In this document: in pieces, positions 33,820 to 41,769 of the stretch | Layout of the letters: each line of letters starts with the position of its first letter | How positions within the stretch are numbered: position 1 is the first letter of the stretch | Origin: Segatella hominis | GTDB lineage: Bacteria; Bacteroidota; Bacteroidia; Bacteroidales; Bacteroidaceae | DNA: 64,000 bases | Direction of reading: 5' to 3' | NCBI RefSeq assembly: GCF_019249725.2 | Contig: NZ_CP137559.1 | Location: 3,041,001-3,105,000 of the forward strand | Position numbers and translations under genes: made by a program | The notes under the pieces: generated by a model | What the model was told of the DNA's origin: nothing | Database searches by the model: none | What the model saw: the letters and a program-made list of their open reading frames with translations, nothing else

Positions 33820-34956
33820 TTATTTTTTGATGATCCATTTCCCTCCCTTGTCTGGTCCTATTCGTTCTATTATGTGATCTTCTTTCAGTTTCTTTATATG
33901 TTTAGAGATGGCACTTCGGTTGATTTCCAATCGTTTACTCATCTCATTGGTGGTGACAAATGGGTCGGATGCGATAAGGGAAAGGATAGACTCTTTGGTT
34001 TTCTGTCCACCTTTTCTGCTCACCTTTTCTGTTTCCTGTCCACCTTTTCTGTCCACCTTTTGATGAGGTGTGTGGGGTGCTTGTGGGGTAGCAAGTCTTG
34101 GCTGTACCTTCCATTCTTCTGTAGGATCTATATGCAAGTATCTGTTTTTGAGAACCCAACTTTCGCCTAGCAGCAAGTTTCTGAAGAAACGAACAAGGTA
34201 GATAGGAGAGTACTCTATATCTTTATTGATATTGCGATAATTGGCACGAACCAGGGCATTGCGGAAATACCAAGAGTGCTTGGCAAACATCTCATTATTC
34301 ACCTTATAGCCTAAAGAGCGAAGATACTGGATGGTGAAAATCGCCGTGGTTCGGGTGTTGCCCTCTCTGAAAGCGTGGATTTGCCAGATACCAGATACGA
34401 ATTTGGCAATATGCTCAATCTTTTCATCATCCGAAAGTCCTTTGTATTGGAAGTTCTTCTCCTGCTCAATATCCCAATCCAAAGCTCTTATCAGGTCTTC
34501 CCAATTCAGGTAGTTTACGGAATCTCCTTCGAGTACCCATTCCTTCTTGGAAATATCGTATTGGCGGATTTCTCCTGCGTGCTTGAATACCCCCTCGAAA
34601 ATTCTTCGGTGCAGGGAAACATATCCGTTGGTATTGAAGGCAAAGGTCTTGCTGGCGAGAATCTTTGCGATGTTGGCTGAAACCTTATCTGCCTCTTCCT
34701 CGTCTTCGTCCTTAGGTGTGCGAACCGTCTTGCTCTGATAGTAAGAGTCAATCAGTTTTCTGGTTTCATCCAGAGTGATTTCTCCTTCGATGTTTCGTTT
34801 AGCCACATCTATGAGATACGCCGATGGTTGCAGCCCATCCACAGCCTGCAATCCGATAGCCGTCTTCCAGTTCTCGGCACTTTCCTTCTGCGAAGGTTCT
34901 CCTTGTCGGAGATACTCGTCGAAGGATGCGAAGTCCTTGAAATTATCTTTATTCAT
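33820..34956 (-). CDS. Fic domain protein (AMP transferase) with winged-helix tail
   Basis: This 378-residue protein carries a Fic core that usually transfers AMP to target proteins. The active loop is HAFREGNTR (His194 to Arg202), close to HxFx(D/E)GN(G/K)R with Thr in the variable place. Residues about 31-65 (AIGLQAVDGLQPSAYLIDVA...GEI) resemble the VbhA antitoxin helix that normally inhibits Fic through an S/T-x-x-x-E-G motif; here the position reads D-G and lacks the Ser/Thr. A short repeated linker (about residues 295-318, RKGGQ twice) joins a C-terminal winged helix (FVTTNEMSKRLEINRSAISK). This suggests DNA binding and self-regulation. A TAACTTTG box lies upstream (34979-34994 region). 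Confidence 0.88.
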   Translation of the reverse strand: MNKDNFKDFASFDEYLRQGEPSQKESAENWKTAIGLQAVDGLQPSAYLIDVAKRNIEGEITLDETRKLIDSYYQSKTVRTPKDEDEEEADKVSANIAKILASKTFAFNTNGYVSLHRRIFEGVFKHAGEIRQYDISKKEWVLEGDSVNYLNWEDLIRALDWDIEQEKNFQYKGLSDDEKIEHIAKFVSGIWQIHAFREGNTRTTAIFTIQYLRSLGYKVNNEMFAKHSWYFRNALVRANYRNINKDIEYSPIYLVRFFRNLLLGESWVLKNRYLHIDPTEEWKVQPRLATPQAPHTPHQKVDRKGGQETEKVSRKGGQKTKESILSLIASDPFVTTNEMSKRLEINRSAISKHIKKLKEDHIIERIGPDKGGKWIIKK

Positions 34957-34994
34957 AGATGTAATGCTTGATATTTAACTTTGCAAAGTTACGA

Positions 34995-35537
34995 CTATTT
35001 CCCGAATTTCCCAAGGCTTCGCATGATTTTCTTCATAATTTGCCTTTTTGCCGATAACAATCCTGGTGAAAGCGCCTCCTGTTCCAGCATATCCAGAGCA
35101 ACCTTGAGCTCTGTAAGCAACTCGGGATAATACTTCATTTGCTCATAGGCGAGCTTCATGCAGTAACAGCGGATGGCGTAGGGTTGGGAACAGGCAGTAA
35201 TCTTGGCGATGCAGAAATCGATGAAATCGGAACGAAGCGTTTCTTCTTCGAATGGTTGGCGAAGCAGAAGATGGAGCATCAGGCGGCGCTTGGTCTCATT
35301 CTTCTCTACGAGAACCCTATCTATCAGTTCGTCATGCTTCTGAAAGAGCCATAGGTTGTTGGCTTCATCAAAATGGCTTAAAGCCCAAAGCGCATTGAAC
35401 GATACGCGGTCGTTTTCATCAAAGGTGAGCTGATAAAGCTCTTCCTTTAAACAATTATTCTCTTTGCCTTGCGTCTGAAGGCAAAGAGAATAAATATCGT
35501 TTATACTTAATCTGTTTAGGAGTTGATTTCTCATCAT
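34995..35537 (-). CDS. HEAT-like helical protein of unknown function
   Basis: This 180-residue protein is entirely helical, with repeats of about 35-40 residues such as FDENDRVSFNALWALSHF and ETKRRLMLHLLLRQPF, like HEAT or ARM adaptor repeats. No catalytic motif, signal peptide or membrane segment is seen. It probably mediates protein contacts. It lies 50 bases after the flippase gene on the same strand and before fic, and could be co-transcribed with the flippase. I do not recognise the family. Confidence 0.65.
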   Translation of the reverse strand: MMRNQLLNRLSINDIYSLCLQTQGKENNCLKEELYQLTFDENDRVSFNALWALSHFDEANNLWLFQKHDELIDRVLVEKNETKRRLMLHLLLRQPFEEETLRSDFIDFCIAKITACSQPYAIRCYCMKLAYEQMKYYPELLTELKVALDMLEQEALSPGLLSAKRQIMKKIMRSLGKFGK

Positions 35538-35586
35538 TTCAGCTCTTATAACTTCTTATTCTGTTCTCATAAAATCATAAGATGCT

Positions 35587-37050
35587 CTATTTCCTAAAGT
35601 ACTTTCCAATTACTGGCAGACTCTTCAATGGGAAATCCTTTTTCACGAGATAAGCGGCGAAGATGAGGATGAGTACCGTATTGATGAGGCAGGCAATTCC
35701 ACTGGAGAAGTATCTGTTAGCCTCGGTCATTCCTGCGAAGAGGATGAGGGCGAGAACTACATAGATCATCATTTCCTTCACCGGATAGTTGATAGGATAC
35801 TTCTTCTGACCTACAAAATAGGAGAGAAGCATGGCTGTTCCATATCCTGCGAAACCGGCCCAGGCACAGGCGATGTAACCATAAACTGGTACGAAGATAA
35901 CGTTGATGGCAATCAATACCGCACAACCGATGCCCGAGAAGTAAGCACCCCAGATGGTCTTGTCGATGAGCTTGTACCAGAAACTGAGGTTGAAATATAC
36001 TCCCATCATGATTTCGGCAGCCATTACGATAGGCACTACCTTCAGTCCATCCCAGTAGTCGCGACCGATGATGTGGCGCAAAACATCCAGGTAGCCTACT
36101 ACCACCAGGAAAGCCAAGAGGGTGAAGATGACGAAATACTTCATCGCCGAAGCGTAAGTCTGTCGATTGTCCTTATCCTTTGCCTTGCCGAATACGAAAG
36201 GCTCGTAAGCATAGCGGAAAGCCTGGGTAATCATTGCCATGATCATCGCAATCTTACTGGCTGCTCCATAGATTCCGAGTTGTGCATGAGCATCGCCCTT
36301 CTCATAGATGTAAGGGAAGAGAATCTTGTCGGCTGTCTGGTTCAGAATACCGGCAATACCGAGCACAAGGATAGGCCAGCTGTAGCCCAGCATCTTCCTG
36401 ACGAGCACCTTACATTCGCTCCAGGAGCATTTCTCGCCCATGAATCCTTCCTTCAGTTCCTTGTAGAAACAGAAGGTGATGGAGGCGGTACAAACCAGGT
36501 TGATGTAGAAAGCATAACCCACATCGTGACCATCCATGATGACGTAGTAAACCAGGTTGAGCGCAATGTTCAGACCGATGAAGAGCAACTTGAAGGCAGC
36601 AAACTTCAGTGGGCGCTTCTTGTATCTGAGGTAAGCGAACGGGATGCACTGGAAGGCATCAATAGCCACGGTTACGAACATGGTCCATACATAAGCCGGA
36701 TGGTCGGCGTAGCCCATCGCATCGCTCAAAGGCGTGATGAAGAGGAATACCAGGGCGATGAAGAGTAGGGAAGTGAAGCCCACCATGCTCAATACCGTGT
36801 GATAAACCTTTTCTGAGTTTTCTCCTTCCTTGTTGACAAAACGGAAGAAGGTGGTCTCCATTCCGTAGGTCAGGATAACGAGGAGTAACGCCGTATAGGC
36901 GTACATGTTGGTGATGACACCATAACCACCACTGGCGGCGCTGATCTTAGCCGTATAGAGTGGTACAAGCAGATAGTTCAGGAATCTGCCGATGATACTG
37001 CTCAAACCATAGATGGCGGTATCCTTTGCGAGTGATTTTAAACTTGCCAT
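35587..37050 (-). CDS. Oligosaccharide flippase family protein (MOP superfamily)
   Basis: This 487-residue integral membrane protein has 12-14 predicted membrane segments spread evenly over its length. The N-terminus SLAKDTAIYGLSSIIGRFLNYLLVPLYT is typical of Wzx-like polysaccharide flippases, with positively charged loops on alternate sides. It would move a lipid-linked oligosaccharide across the inner membrane. No glycosyltransferases are nearby, so the substrate is open; in Bacteroidota such orphan flippases may serve general O-glycosylation. A composite repeat lies upstream (37061-37145). Confidence 0.88.
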   Translation of the reverse strand: MASLKSLAKDTAIYGLSSIIGRFLNYLLVPLYTAKISAASGGYGVITNMYAYTALLLVILTYGMETTFFRFVNKEGENSEKVYHTVLSMVGFTSLLFIALVFLFITPLSDAMGYADHPAYVWTMFVTVAIDAFQCIPFAYLRYKKRPLKFAAFKLLFIGLNIALNLVYYVIMDGHDVGYAFYINLVCTASITFCFYKELKEGFMGEKCSWSECKVLVRKMLGYSWPILVLGIAGILNQTADKILFPYIYEKGDAHAQLGIYGAASKIAMIMAMITQAFRYAYEPFVFGKAKDKDNRQTYASAMKYFVIFTLLAFLVVVGYLDVLRHIIGRDYWDGLKVVPIVMAAEIMMGVYFNLSFWYKLIDKTIWGAYFSGIGCAVLIAINVIFVPVYGYIACAWAGFAGYGTAMLLSYFVGQKKYPINYPVKEMMIYVVLALILFAGMTEANRYFSSGIACLINTVLILIFAAYLVKKDFPLKSLPVIGKYFRK

Positions 37051-37060
37051 TATCTTTCTT

Positions 37061-37145
37061 AATGTTGAATGTTAAGTGTTGAATGTTAAATTGGGCTTGC
37101 GCCGTCATTCAAAGATTATCTGTGTAAATCTGTGAAATCTGTGGG
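37061..37145. repeat. Composite dispersed repeat (family C heptamers plus AATCTGTG triplet)
   Basis: Four GTTGAAT/GTTAAGT heptamers (37061-37090) run into AATTGGGCTTGCGCC, the inverse of the core found in wbqC. Three AATCTGTG octamers spaced by AA/T follow at 37118-37145. Confidence 0.8.
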
Positions 37146-37151
37146 AGACTC

Positions 37152-38381
37152 TTATCCGAAGAATAAATATGCTATAGCGATTGCTGCGATGACTCCTGCC
37201 AAATCGGCAAGCAAGCCGCAAGCCACGGCGTGACGGGTATTCCTGATGCTTACGCTTCCGAAATATACAGCCAATATATAGAAGGTGGTGTCGGTGGAAC
37301 CCTGGAAGATGCAGCTCAATCTGCCCACAAACGAATCAGGACCATAGTTCTTCATCGCCTCCAGCATCATGCCTCGTGCGCCACTTCCCGACAGTGGTTT
37401 CATGATGGCGGTAGGCAGGGCGCCTACGAAATCGGCATTCAATCCGCATTGTTCTACCGACCAGGAAATGCCTTGAATCACCATATCCATCGCTCCCGAA
37501 GCACGGAATACACCGATGCCCACAAGGATAGCTACGAGATAAGGAATAATCTTCACCGCCGTAGTAAAACCTTCCTTCGCTCCTTCGATAAAGGCATCAT
37601 AAACATTCACTTTCTTCCAGAATCCTGCCAGGATAAAGCAGAGGATGATGCCTAAGAGAATCATGTTAGAAGCCAAGGTGGTAACCGTGTTCATCGTATC
37701 CTTATCCATCTGTCCGAATCCCCAGATGATGATGCCTACGAAGGCGCACATTCCCAACAGAGTAGCGAGCAATACCGGCTGCAGGATGTTGATGCGCTGC
37801 CAGAGCGAAGTGATGATGATTCCGGCAAGCGTAGCCACGAGCGTAGCCATCAGGATAGGGATGAAGACATCCGTAGGCTGGGCTGCACCATAGGAGGCAC
37901 GGAAGGCAAGGATGGTGGTAGGGATGATGGTGAGTCCTGAGGTGTTCAGAACCAGGAACATAATCATCGGGTTCGTTGCCGTATCCTTCTTCGTGTTGAG
38001 TTCCTGCATCTGCTGCATCGCCTTCAATCCTGTAGGCGTTGCTGCATTATCGAGTCCCAGCATATTCGAAGCGATATTCATGAAGATGCTTCCCATTACC
38101 GGATGGTTCTTCGGAATATCAGGGAAGAGACGGGTGAAGATCGGACTGAGCGCTCTCGCCAACACATTCACTACTCCCGCCTTCTCTCCTATCTTCATGA
38201 TGCCAAGCCAGAGGGCGAGCACGCCCGTCAGTCCGAGAGAAATCTCGAAGGCATTCTTGGATGAGTCGAAGGTGGAATCTACAATCTTCTGGAAGATAGT
38301 CGTATCTCCCATTGCCAATCCGATGAGTGCGAAGATGAACGCAATCACGAAAAATGCTATCCAAATGTAATTTAAAACCAT
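37152..38381 (-). CDS. SpmA/SpmB-type nucleoside-recognition (Gate domain) membrane protein
   Basis: This 409-residue membrane protein appears to be an SpmA-SpmB fusion. An N-terminal half with KNAFEISLGLTGVLALWLGIMKIGEKAG and ASNMLGLDNAATPTGLKAMQ is like spore maturation protein A. A C-terminal half with KIIPYLVAILVGIGVFRASGAM and LPTAIMKPLSGSGARGMM is like SpmB. About 10 membrane segments are predicted. In spore formers the pair affects core dehydration; in this non-sporulating group the transported molecule is unknown. The promoter (TAATTTTG, minus strand at 38478-38485) gives a 90-base leader that contains a 32-bp perfect palindrome. Confidence 0.85.
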   Translation of the reverse strand: MVLNYIWIAFFVIAFIFALIGLAMGDTTIFQKIVDSTFDSSKNAFEISLGLTGVLALWLGIMKIGEKAGVVNVLARALSPIFTRLFPDIPKNHPVMGSIFMNIASNMLGLDNAATPTGLKAMQQMQELNTKKDTATNPMIMFLVLNTSGLTIIPTTILAFRASYGAAQPTDVFIPILMATLVATLAGIIITSLWQRINILQPVLLATLLGMCAFVGIIIWGFGQMDKDTMNTVTTLASNMILLGIILCFILAGFWKKVNVYDAFIEGAKEGFTTAVKIIPYLVAILVGIGVFRASGAMDMVIQGISWSVEQCGLNADFVGALPTAIMKPLSGSGARGMMLEAMKNYGPDSFVGRLSCIFQGSTDTTFYILAVYFGSVSIRNTRHAVACGLLADLAGVIAAIAIAYLFFG

Positions 38382-38413
38382 TTATTTGTATATTTCTTCA
38401 ATTTACTATAGTT

Positions 38414-38445
38414 TCTAACTTTCTACCAGCTGGTAGAAAGTTAGA
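38414..38445. promoter_or_regulatory. 32-bp perfect palindrome in the leader of the SpmA/B gene
   Basis: TCTAACTTTCTACCAG is followed immediately by its exact inverse complement. It lies between the likely transcription start (about 38471, minus strand) and the start codon at 38381. It can be a dimeric protein site or an RNA hairpin. Confidence 0.85.
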
Positions 38446-38524
38446 GAGCCTGTTTGTCGTTTTTTCAAGCACGGCTGCAAAATTACAACAAAAAACTTGT
38501 TTAGGGTTCGTTTTATATAGAAAA

Positions 38525-38572
38525 TCCCTCATAGAGGGAGGAATTTGATGAATTTTATCCCTCATTGAGGGA
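38525..38572. repeat. Two tandem TCCCTCA/TGAGGGA hairpins
   Basis: TCCCTC-ATA-GAGGGA (38525-38539, less one base) and TCCCTCA-T-TGAGGGA (38558-38572) lie between two outward promoters. The second ends in TTTTT on the plus strand and the first is preceded by AAAA. Confidence 0.75.
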
Positions 38573-38588
38573 TTTTTGCCATTTTTTC

Positions 38589-38770
38589 TTTGTCCTTTCA
38601 AGCATTATTTGTATATTTGTCAGCGATTCTGAAAAGGATCGCGACATAATGGAAAAGGCGCATACTTAGCGCTTTGTTCTTGACTTTCTGAAACTTCGCA
38701 AACTTCATGCACTGTCAATGAACATAGCAACGGTAGGTGCTCTCGGGATGTGTTAATTCACATCCCTTTA
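38589..38770 (+). ncRNA. Candidate structured small RNA with promoter and terminator
   Basis: TTTG (38589-38592), a 19-base spacer and TATATTTG (38612-38619) form a consensus promoter. The following 145 bases fold locally: GCGAT/ATCGC, AAGGCGC/GCGCTTT, and finally GGGATGTG-TTAATT-CACATCCC (38745-38766) plus TTTA as terminator. The only reading frame is a 6-codon one (MEKAHT). No known RNA family was recognised. It may belong to the chromosome or be the outermost part of the mobile element. Confidence 0.5.
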
Positions 38771-38850
38771 CTGGTATGGCTTATTGCGTCAAGGCGGTAG
38801 GTCTTATATCCGTATAGGGATAAGTGTATACATATCGGCGTGGGCTTCGA

Positions 38851-38883
38851 CGTTGTATTGGCGTTGTATCAGCGTTGTACATT
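38851..38883. repeat. 11-bp tandem repeat (three iteron-like copies)
   Basis: CGTTGTATTGG, CGTTGTATCAG and CGTTGTACATT stand in direct tandem near the presumed left edge of the element. Confidence 0.75.
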
Positions 38884-39062
38884 GAAAGACGATATTTCTT
38901 ATTTGTTACCTACTTGATTATCAGCAGGTACAGGAAAACTCAAACGTAAGCATCATTTTATTGGGTGACAAGAAAGAACCAACAAAATGAAAAACAAATC
39001 TTGTGCAACAAATTTTGCTACCCAACAACCATTTTCCCTGTTACTTTTACTTCAAGAACCAT

Positions 39063-39088
39063 TTTTACTGGCGGAAAGAAAAAAGATG
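39063..39088. repeat. 26-bp perfect inverted repeat, left arm
   Basis: TTTTACTGGCGGAAAG plus AAAAAAGATG is exactly inverted at 40650-40675, 1.56 kb away. The pair encloses the three small element genes at 39597-40613. Confidence 0.85.
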
Positions 39089-39254
39089 TGTTACTTGTCT
39101 ATGGCTACCAACCAAAGCCAATACACAAATATAAATTCATTCATCTTAGGATATATATACTAATGGATTGGATGAACTGAACGAATTGCGGAGCGATAGC
39201 CCAATCGTGCCATGTGCAGTATTGGGTTGTCGCTCTCTTTCTTTCCGCCAGTAA
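39063..39254. other. Large nested inverted-repeat structure
   Basis: TTACTGGCGGAAAGAAA (from 39065) is complementary to TTTCTTTCCGCCAGTAA (39238-39254). Inside lies GAGCGA-tag-CCCAAT (39191-39205) pairing with ATTGGG-ttg-TCGCTC (39221-39235). No gene is seen in 38886-39596, so the block seems to be noncoding structured DNA or RNA. Confidence 0.7.
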
Positions 39255-39405
39255 GAACTCTTGTATGATTTCTGTTACTTTCCACTTGTAATCGCTTGTT
39301 TCAAGTCGTTCTTGTCTCTTTTTATCCTCATATCTCAACTTTTCTAATTGTTACTCCGTTACCTGAATCTTCATCACCATTTCTGGGCTTTGATAAATTT
39401 GGTTG

Positions 39406-39505
39406 CAAAGGTAATGTCTGTACCCATATTCCTTGCAAGGTCAGTGCCTATGGTCTCTTGCTAAAATCTCCACCTTGCAGGTTGTATTTTAGCAGAGAAC
39501 CTTGC
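39406..39505. promoter_or_regulatory. Leftward promoter-like box and nested hairpin upstream of the 193-residue gene
   Basis: On the minus strand TACCTTTG (39406-39413) points left into gene-free DNA. To its right TGCTAAAAT (39459-39467) pairs with ATTTTAGCA (39486-39494), enclosing ACCT-TGC-AGGT. CCTTGCARG occurs three times. The hairpin could be in the leader of the rightward gene at 39597. Confidence 0.55.
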
Positions 39506-39596
39506 AGGAAAAGCACAGACACCTTTTGAGGCAACAAAATTTAAATCAATCCCGAAATTGCAGATGCAAAATTAGGGAATAAAAAAATGAAGACTT

Positions 39597-40178
39597 ATGG
39601 CAAACATTTGTGACACTCAGTACAAGGTGATGGGCGAACGCAAGGCGGTAGCCGACCTTTGGAACACGCTCCAAACAATGGAGGTGAACACCAAGAACGT
39701 ACATCTCTACAAGTTGGCGGAACACTATGGCATCGACTATGAGAAGATGGGCATATCGGTAAGAGGATATATCTATTGGGCAGAGTTTGAGGCAGACGAG
39801 GACATCTGCTTGTTGTCCTTTGACACCGAAAGTGCATGGTCTGCCTGTGAGGAGTTCTTTGATGAATTGAACAAAGTTCTTGGTGGAGAACTTTCCGTCA
39901 GTTATCGTGAGATAGAATGTGGATGCGACATTTTCTATGTCCATGACGAGCAAGGCTTCTTCCCAGAGGAATGCTGTGTGAGTTCTTCGGGTGAGCCTTT
40001 CGAGGATGCTTGTGAGGATATCTTTAACACTTGCCAAGATGCTATTGCCAAGTGGTGTGAGAAGATGGGTATCTCGCAAGGTGACAGAACCGAAGATGAA
40101 ATGATGGACTTCATCAACGGCTATGAGTATGAGAACGAGGACACCTATTATTATATAAACAAGTTCACGTTTGACTGA
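39597..40178 (+). CDS. Element protein with YubB/Api92-like N-terminus, function unknown
   Basis: This 193-residue acidic protein begins MANICDTQYKVMGERKAVADLW, loosely like the ferredoxin-like YubB/Api92 domain of plasmid and element proteins (MANWC...VxG). It has a cysteine-rich middle (CGCD, ECCVSS) and an acidic, tyrosine-rich end. No signal peptide or membrane segment is seen. Its stop codon overlaps the next start (TGATG), so the two are translationally coupled. Function is unknown; the element context suggests accessory or anti-defence roles, which is only inference. Confidence 0.7.
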   Translation: MANICDTQYKVMGERKAVADLWNTLQTMEVNTKNVHLYKLAEHYGIDYEKMGISVRGYIYWAEFEADEDICLLSFDTESAWSACEEFFDELNKVLGGELSVSYREIECGCDIFYVHDEQGFFPEECCVSSSGEPFEDACEDIFNTCQDAIAKWCEKMGISQGDRTEDEMMDFINGYEYENEDTYYYINKFTFD

Positions 40179-40432
40179 TGGAAAGATTTGAGACGATAGA
40201 GAAAATCCCCACATGGGCATTATGCTACATCATCAATGGCGACCCTACGGGATTGAGTGATGAAGACATCAAGATGGTTGATGGCTTCATGCAGAAATGG
40301 CAAGTGGAGATTGTTTCTCCACTCAGCCAAGATGGAAACGCATCATTCTCACACTATCCTGCCTTTGGACTACCTGCCGAGGTTGAGGATTGCAAGGTGA
40401 TTTATCATTCGGAGAACCCACAAACTTTATAG
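40178..40432 (+). CDS. Small conserved-looking element protein
   Basis: This 84-residue protein has FETIEKIPTWALCYIINGDPTGLSDEDIKMVD at its start and a short C-terminal part. No known domain or membrane segment is recognised. The ATG overlaps the stop of the preceding gene by one base and another small gene follows 4 bases after its stop, so all three form one operon. I recall similar small proteins in Bacteroidota elements but cannot name the family with confidence. Confidence 0.65.
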   Translation: MERFETIEKIPTWALCYIINGDPTGLSDEDIKMVDGFMQKWQVEIVSPLSQDGNASFSHYPAFGLPAEVEDCKVIYHSENPQTL

Positions 40433-40436
40433 AGCT

Positions 40437-40613
40437 ATGTTTGAATACGAAGAATTGACCGACATTATCGGTTGCAGTTGCACACTGCTGATACCCTACA
40501 GAGGACGCACAGAAGGTTTCGTGGTTGCAGACTATGGTGAGGACATCGTAGTGAAATTGCGCAATGGCAAGGAAATTGTAGAAAGACGTGATGACGTTCT
40601 TGTCTATGACTGA
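40437..40613 (+). CDS. 58-residue element protein
   Basis: The frame codes MFEYEELTDIIGCSCTLLIP followed by YRGRTEGFVVADYGEDIVVK and a short charged end. The middle looks like a small beta-barrel (alternating hydrophobic residues with GxVVxDYGxxIVVKLRNG), as in SH3- or KOW-like folds. It starts 4 bases after the preceding stop and is the last gene of a three-gene operon. Function is unknown. Confidence 0.6.
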   Translation: MFEYEELTDIIGCSCTLLIPYRGRTEGFVVADYGEDIVVKLRNGKEIVERRDDVLVYD

Positions 40614-40649
40614 CGAAAAGGATGCTTGGTGAAGGTTATACTCGCCAGG

Positions 40650-40675
40650 CATCTTTTTTCTTTCCGCCAGTAAAA
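40650..40675. repeat. 26-bp perfect inverted repeat, right arm
   Basis: This is the exact inverse complement of 39063-39088. A third, shorter copy (17 bp) in this orientation lies at 39238-39254. Confidence 0.85.
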
Positions 40676-41363
40676 GCCCTTTTGTATGTAACGGCAAACT
40701 CCCTTCATCGTTTGCCGATAAACTTTTATATGGCTATGCTTTGATGGTTGTATTCGCCAAATGGCGACCTGCCTCTTTGTATGAGATAAAATCTGCGACT
40801 ACGCCTTTCTTGGAGCTTTTCGTGCAATGAAGCCTTTTGTCTGAGGATGGATCTTGTTTGCAGCATTGCGATTGTAGTTGGTTGCTCATGCTTACCTTCC
40901 TCTACAAATAGGAGTAGCCTTCGAAGCTGGTTCTCCTTCTGCTTGTCTTTGTCAATATGCTCATGCGACCACCCTCCATGCAGAAAAGTGTATTGCCTGT
41001 TGGTTTACCATTGTTTATGACGGCACACGACATGGAAACGTGTTTTGCATTGGTGATGGTTACTGCAAATGATTGAGCCATACGATGCTGTTACGGTATT
41101 CTTGCGTCCTTTTTTGAATTACCGATTTTTTGAAGCCACTATTTTTCCTATGCAAAGGTAGCGTGATGCTTCGACAGATGGAATCCGTCTTGTGCGGTCG
41201 CTTCGCTGTGACCAATAAAATAGCCGATAATCTTCCTTTTTCTCCTCACCGCCAACAGAAAACGAGTATTATAGTCGATTTTCATGGTGCTGCCCTCATG
41301 TGCCACATCCCTGCTCTTGGATTGCATGTAAAAATTAAGTTTCACTTCAAAAAGTAATTCAAT
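40676..41363. other. Gene-free structured block upstream of ssb
   Basis: No gene is seen. Short perfect hairpins include CGGCAAAC/GTTTGCCG (about 40689-40714) and TCGCCA-AA-TGGCGA (about 40752-40765). A minus-strand TACCTTTG box (41153-41160) points left into this block. Confidence 0.5.
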
Positions 41364-41747
41364 ATGAAAAAGATCGAGAACACTTTCGTTGTAACAGGAT
41401 TCGTAGGCAACAACGCAGAAATCCGTCAGTTCACCAACGCTTCTGTAGCACGTTTCTCATTGGCAGTCAGCCGTCAGGAGAAGAATGGTGAGGAAACCAA
41501 CAGAGTATCAGCTTTCATGAACATGGAGGCATGGCGCAAGAACGAGCATGTTGATTCTTTCGACAAGCTGCAGAAGGGAACCATGCTCACCGTCGAGGGC
41601 TACTTCAAGCCAGACGAGTGGGTTGATCAGCAAGGCACCAAGCACAACCGCATCGTCTTCATCGCAAACAAGTTCTATCCTACACCAGACAAGGAGGAAG
41701 CTCCAGCGGCAGAGCCTGAAAAGCCTACCAAGAAAGGCAAGAAATAG
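41364..41747 (+). CDS. ssb: Single-stranded DNA-binding protein
   Basis: This 127-residue OB-fold protein coats single-stranded DNA. The N-terminal ENTFVVTGFVGNNAEIRQF and RFSLAVSRQEKNGEETNR, then FMNMEAWRKNEHVDSFDKLQKGTMLTVEGYFKPDEWVDQQG, follow the SSB pattern. The C-terminal tail is Lys-rich (EKPTKKGKK) and lacks the acidic DDDIPF-type tip that recruits partners in chromosomal SSB. This fits an element-encoded version protecting transferred strands. It ends in a clear UUCG-type terminator and is flanked by structured gene-free blocks on both sides. Confidence 0.9.
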   Translation: MKKIENTFVVTGFVGNNAEIRQFTNASVARFSLAVSRQEKNGEETNRVSAFMNMEAWRKNEHVDSFDKLQKGTMLTVEGYFKPDEWVDQQGTKHNRIVFIANKFYPTPDKEEAPAAEPEKPTKKGKK

Positions 41748-41769
41748 GATTTCTTCATTCTCTCCAATA

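Noticed and set aside
38398..38601. 67-residue minus-strand frame spanning the palindrome
   Set aside because: It is encoded by palindromic repeats and the promoter region, so coding is unlikely.
39406..39413. TACCTTTGC box taken as a CTnDOT-type attachment core
   Set aside because: The same sequence is the promoter -7 consensus and no matching second core or integrase is visible.
38381..39597. tRNA-type attachment site at the element's left edge
   Set aside because: No cloverleaf or TTC-containing T-arm could be found in this interval.
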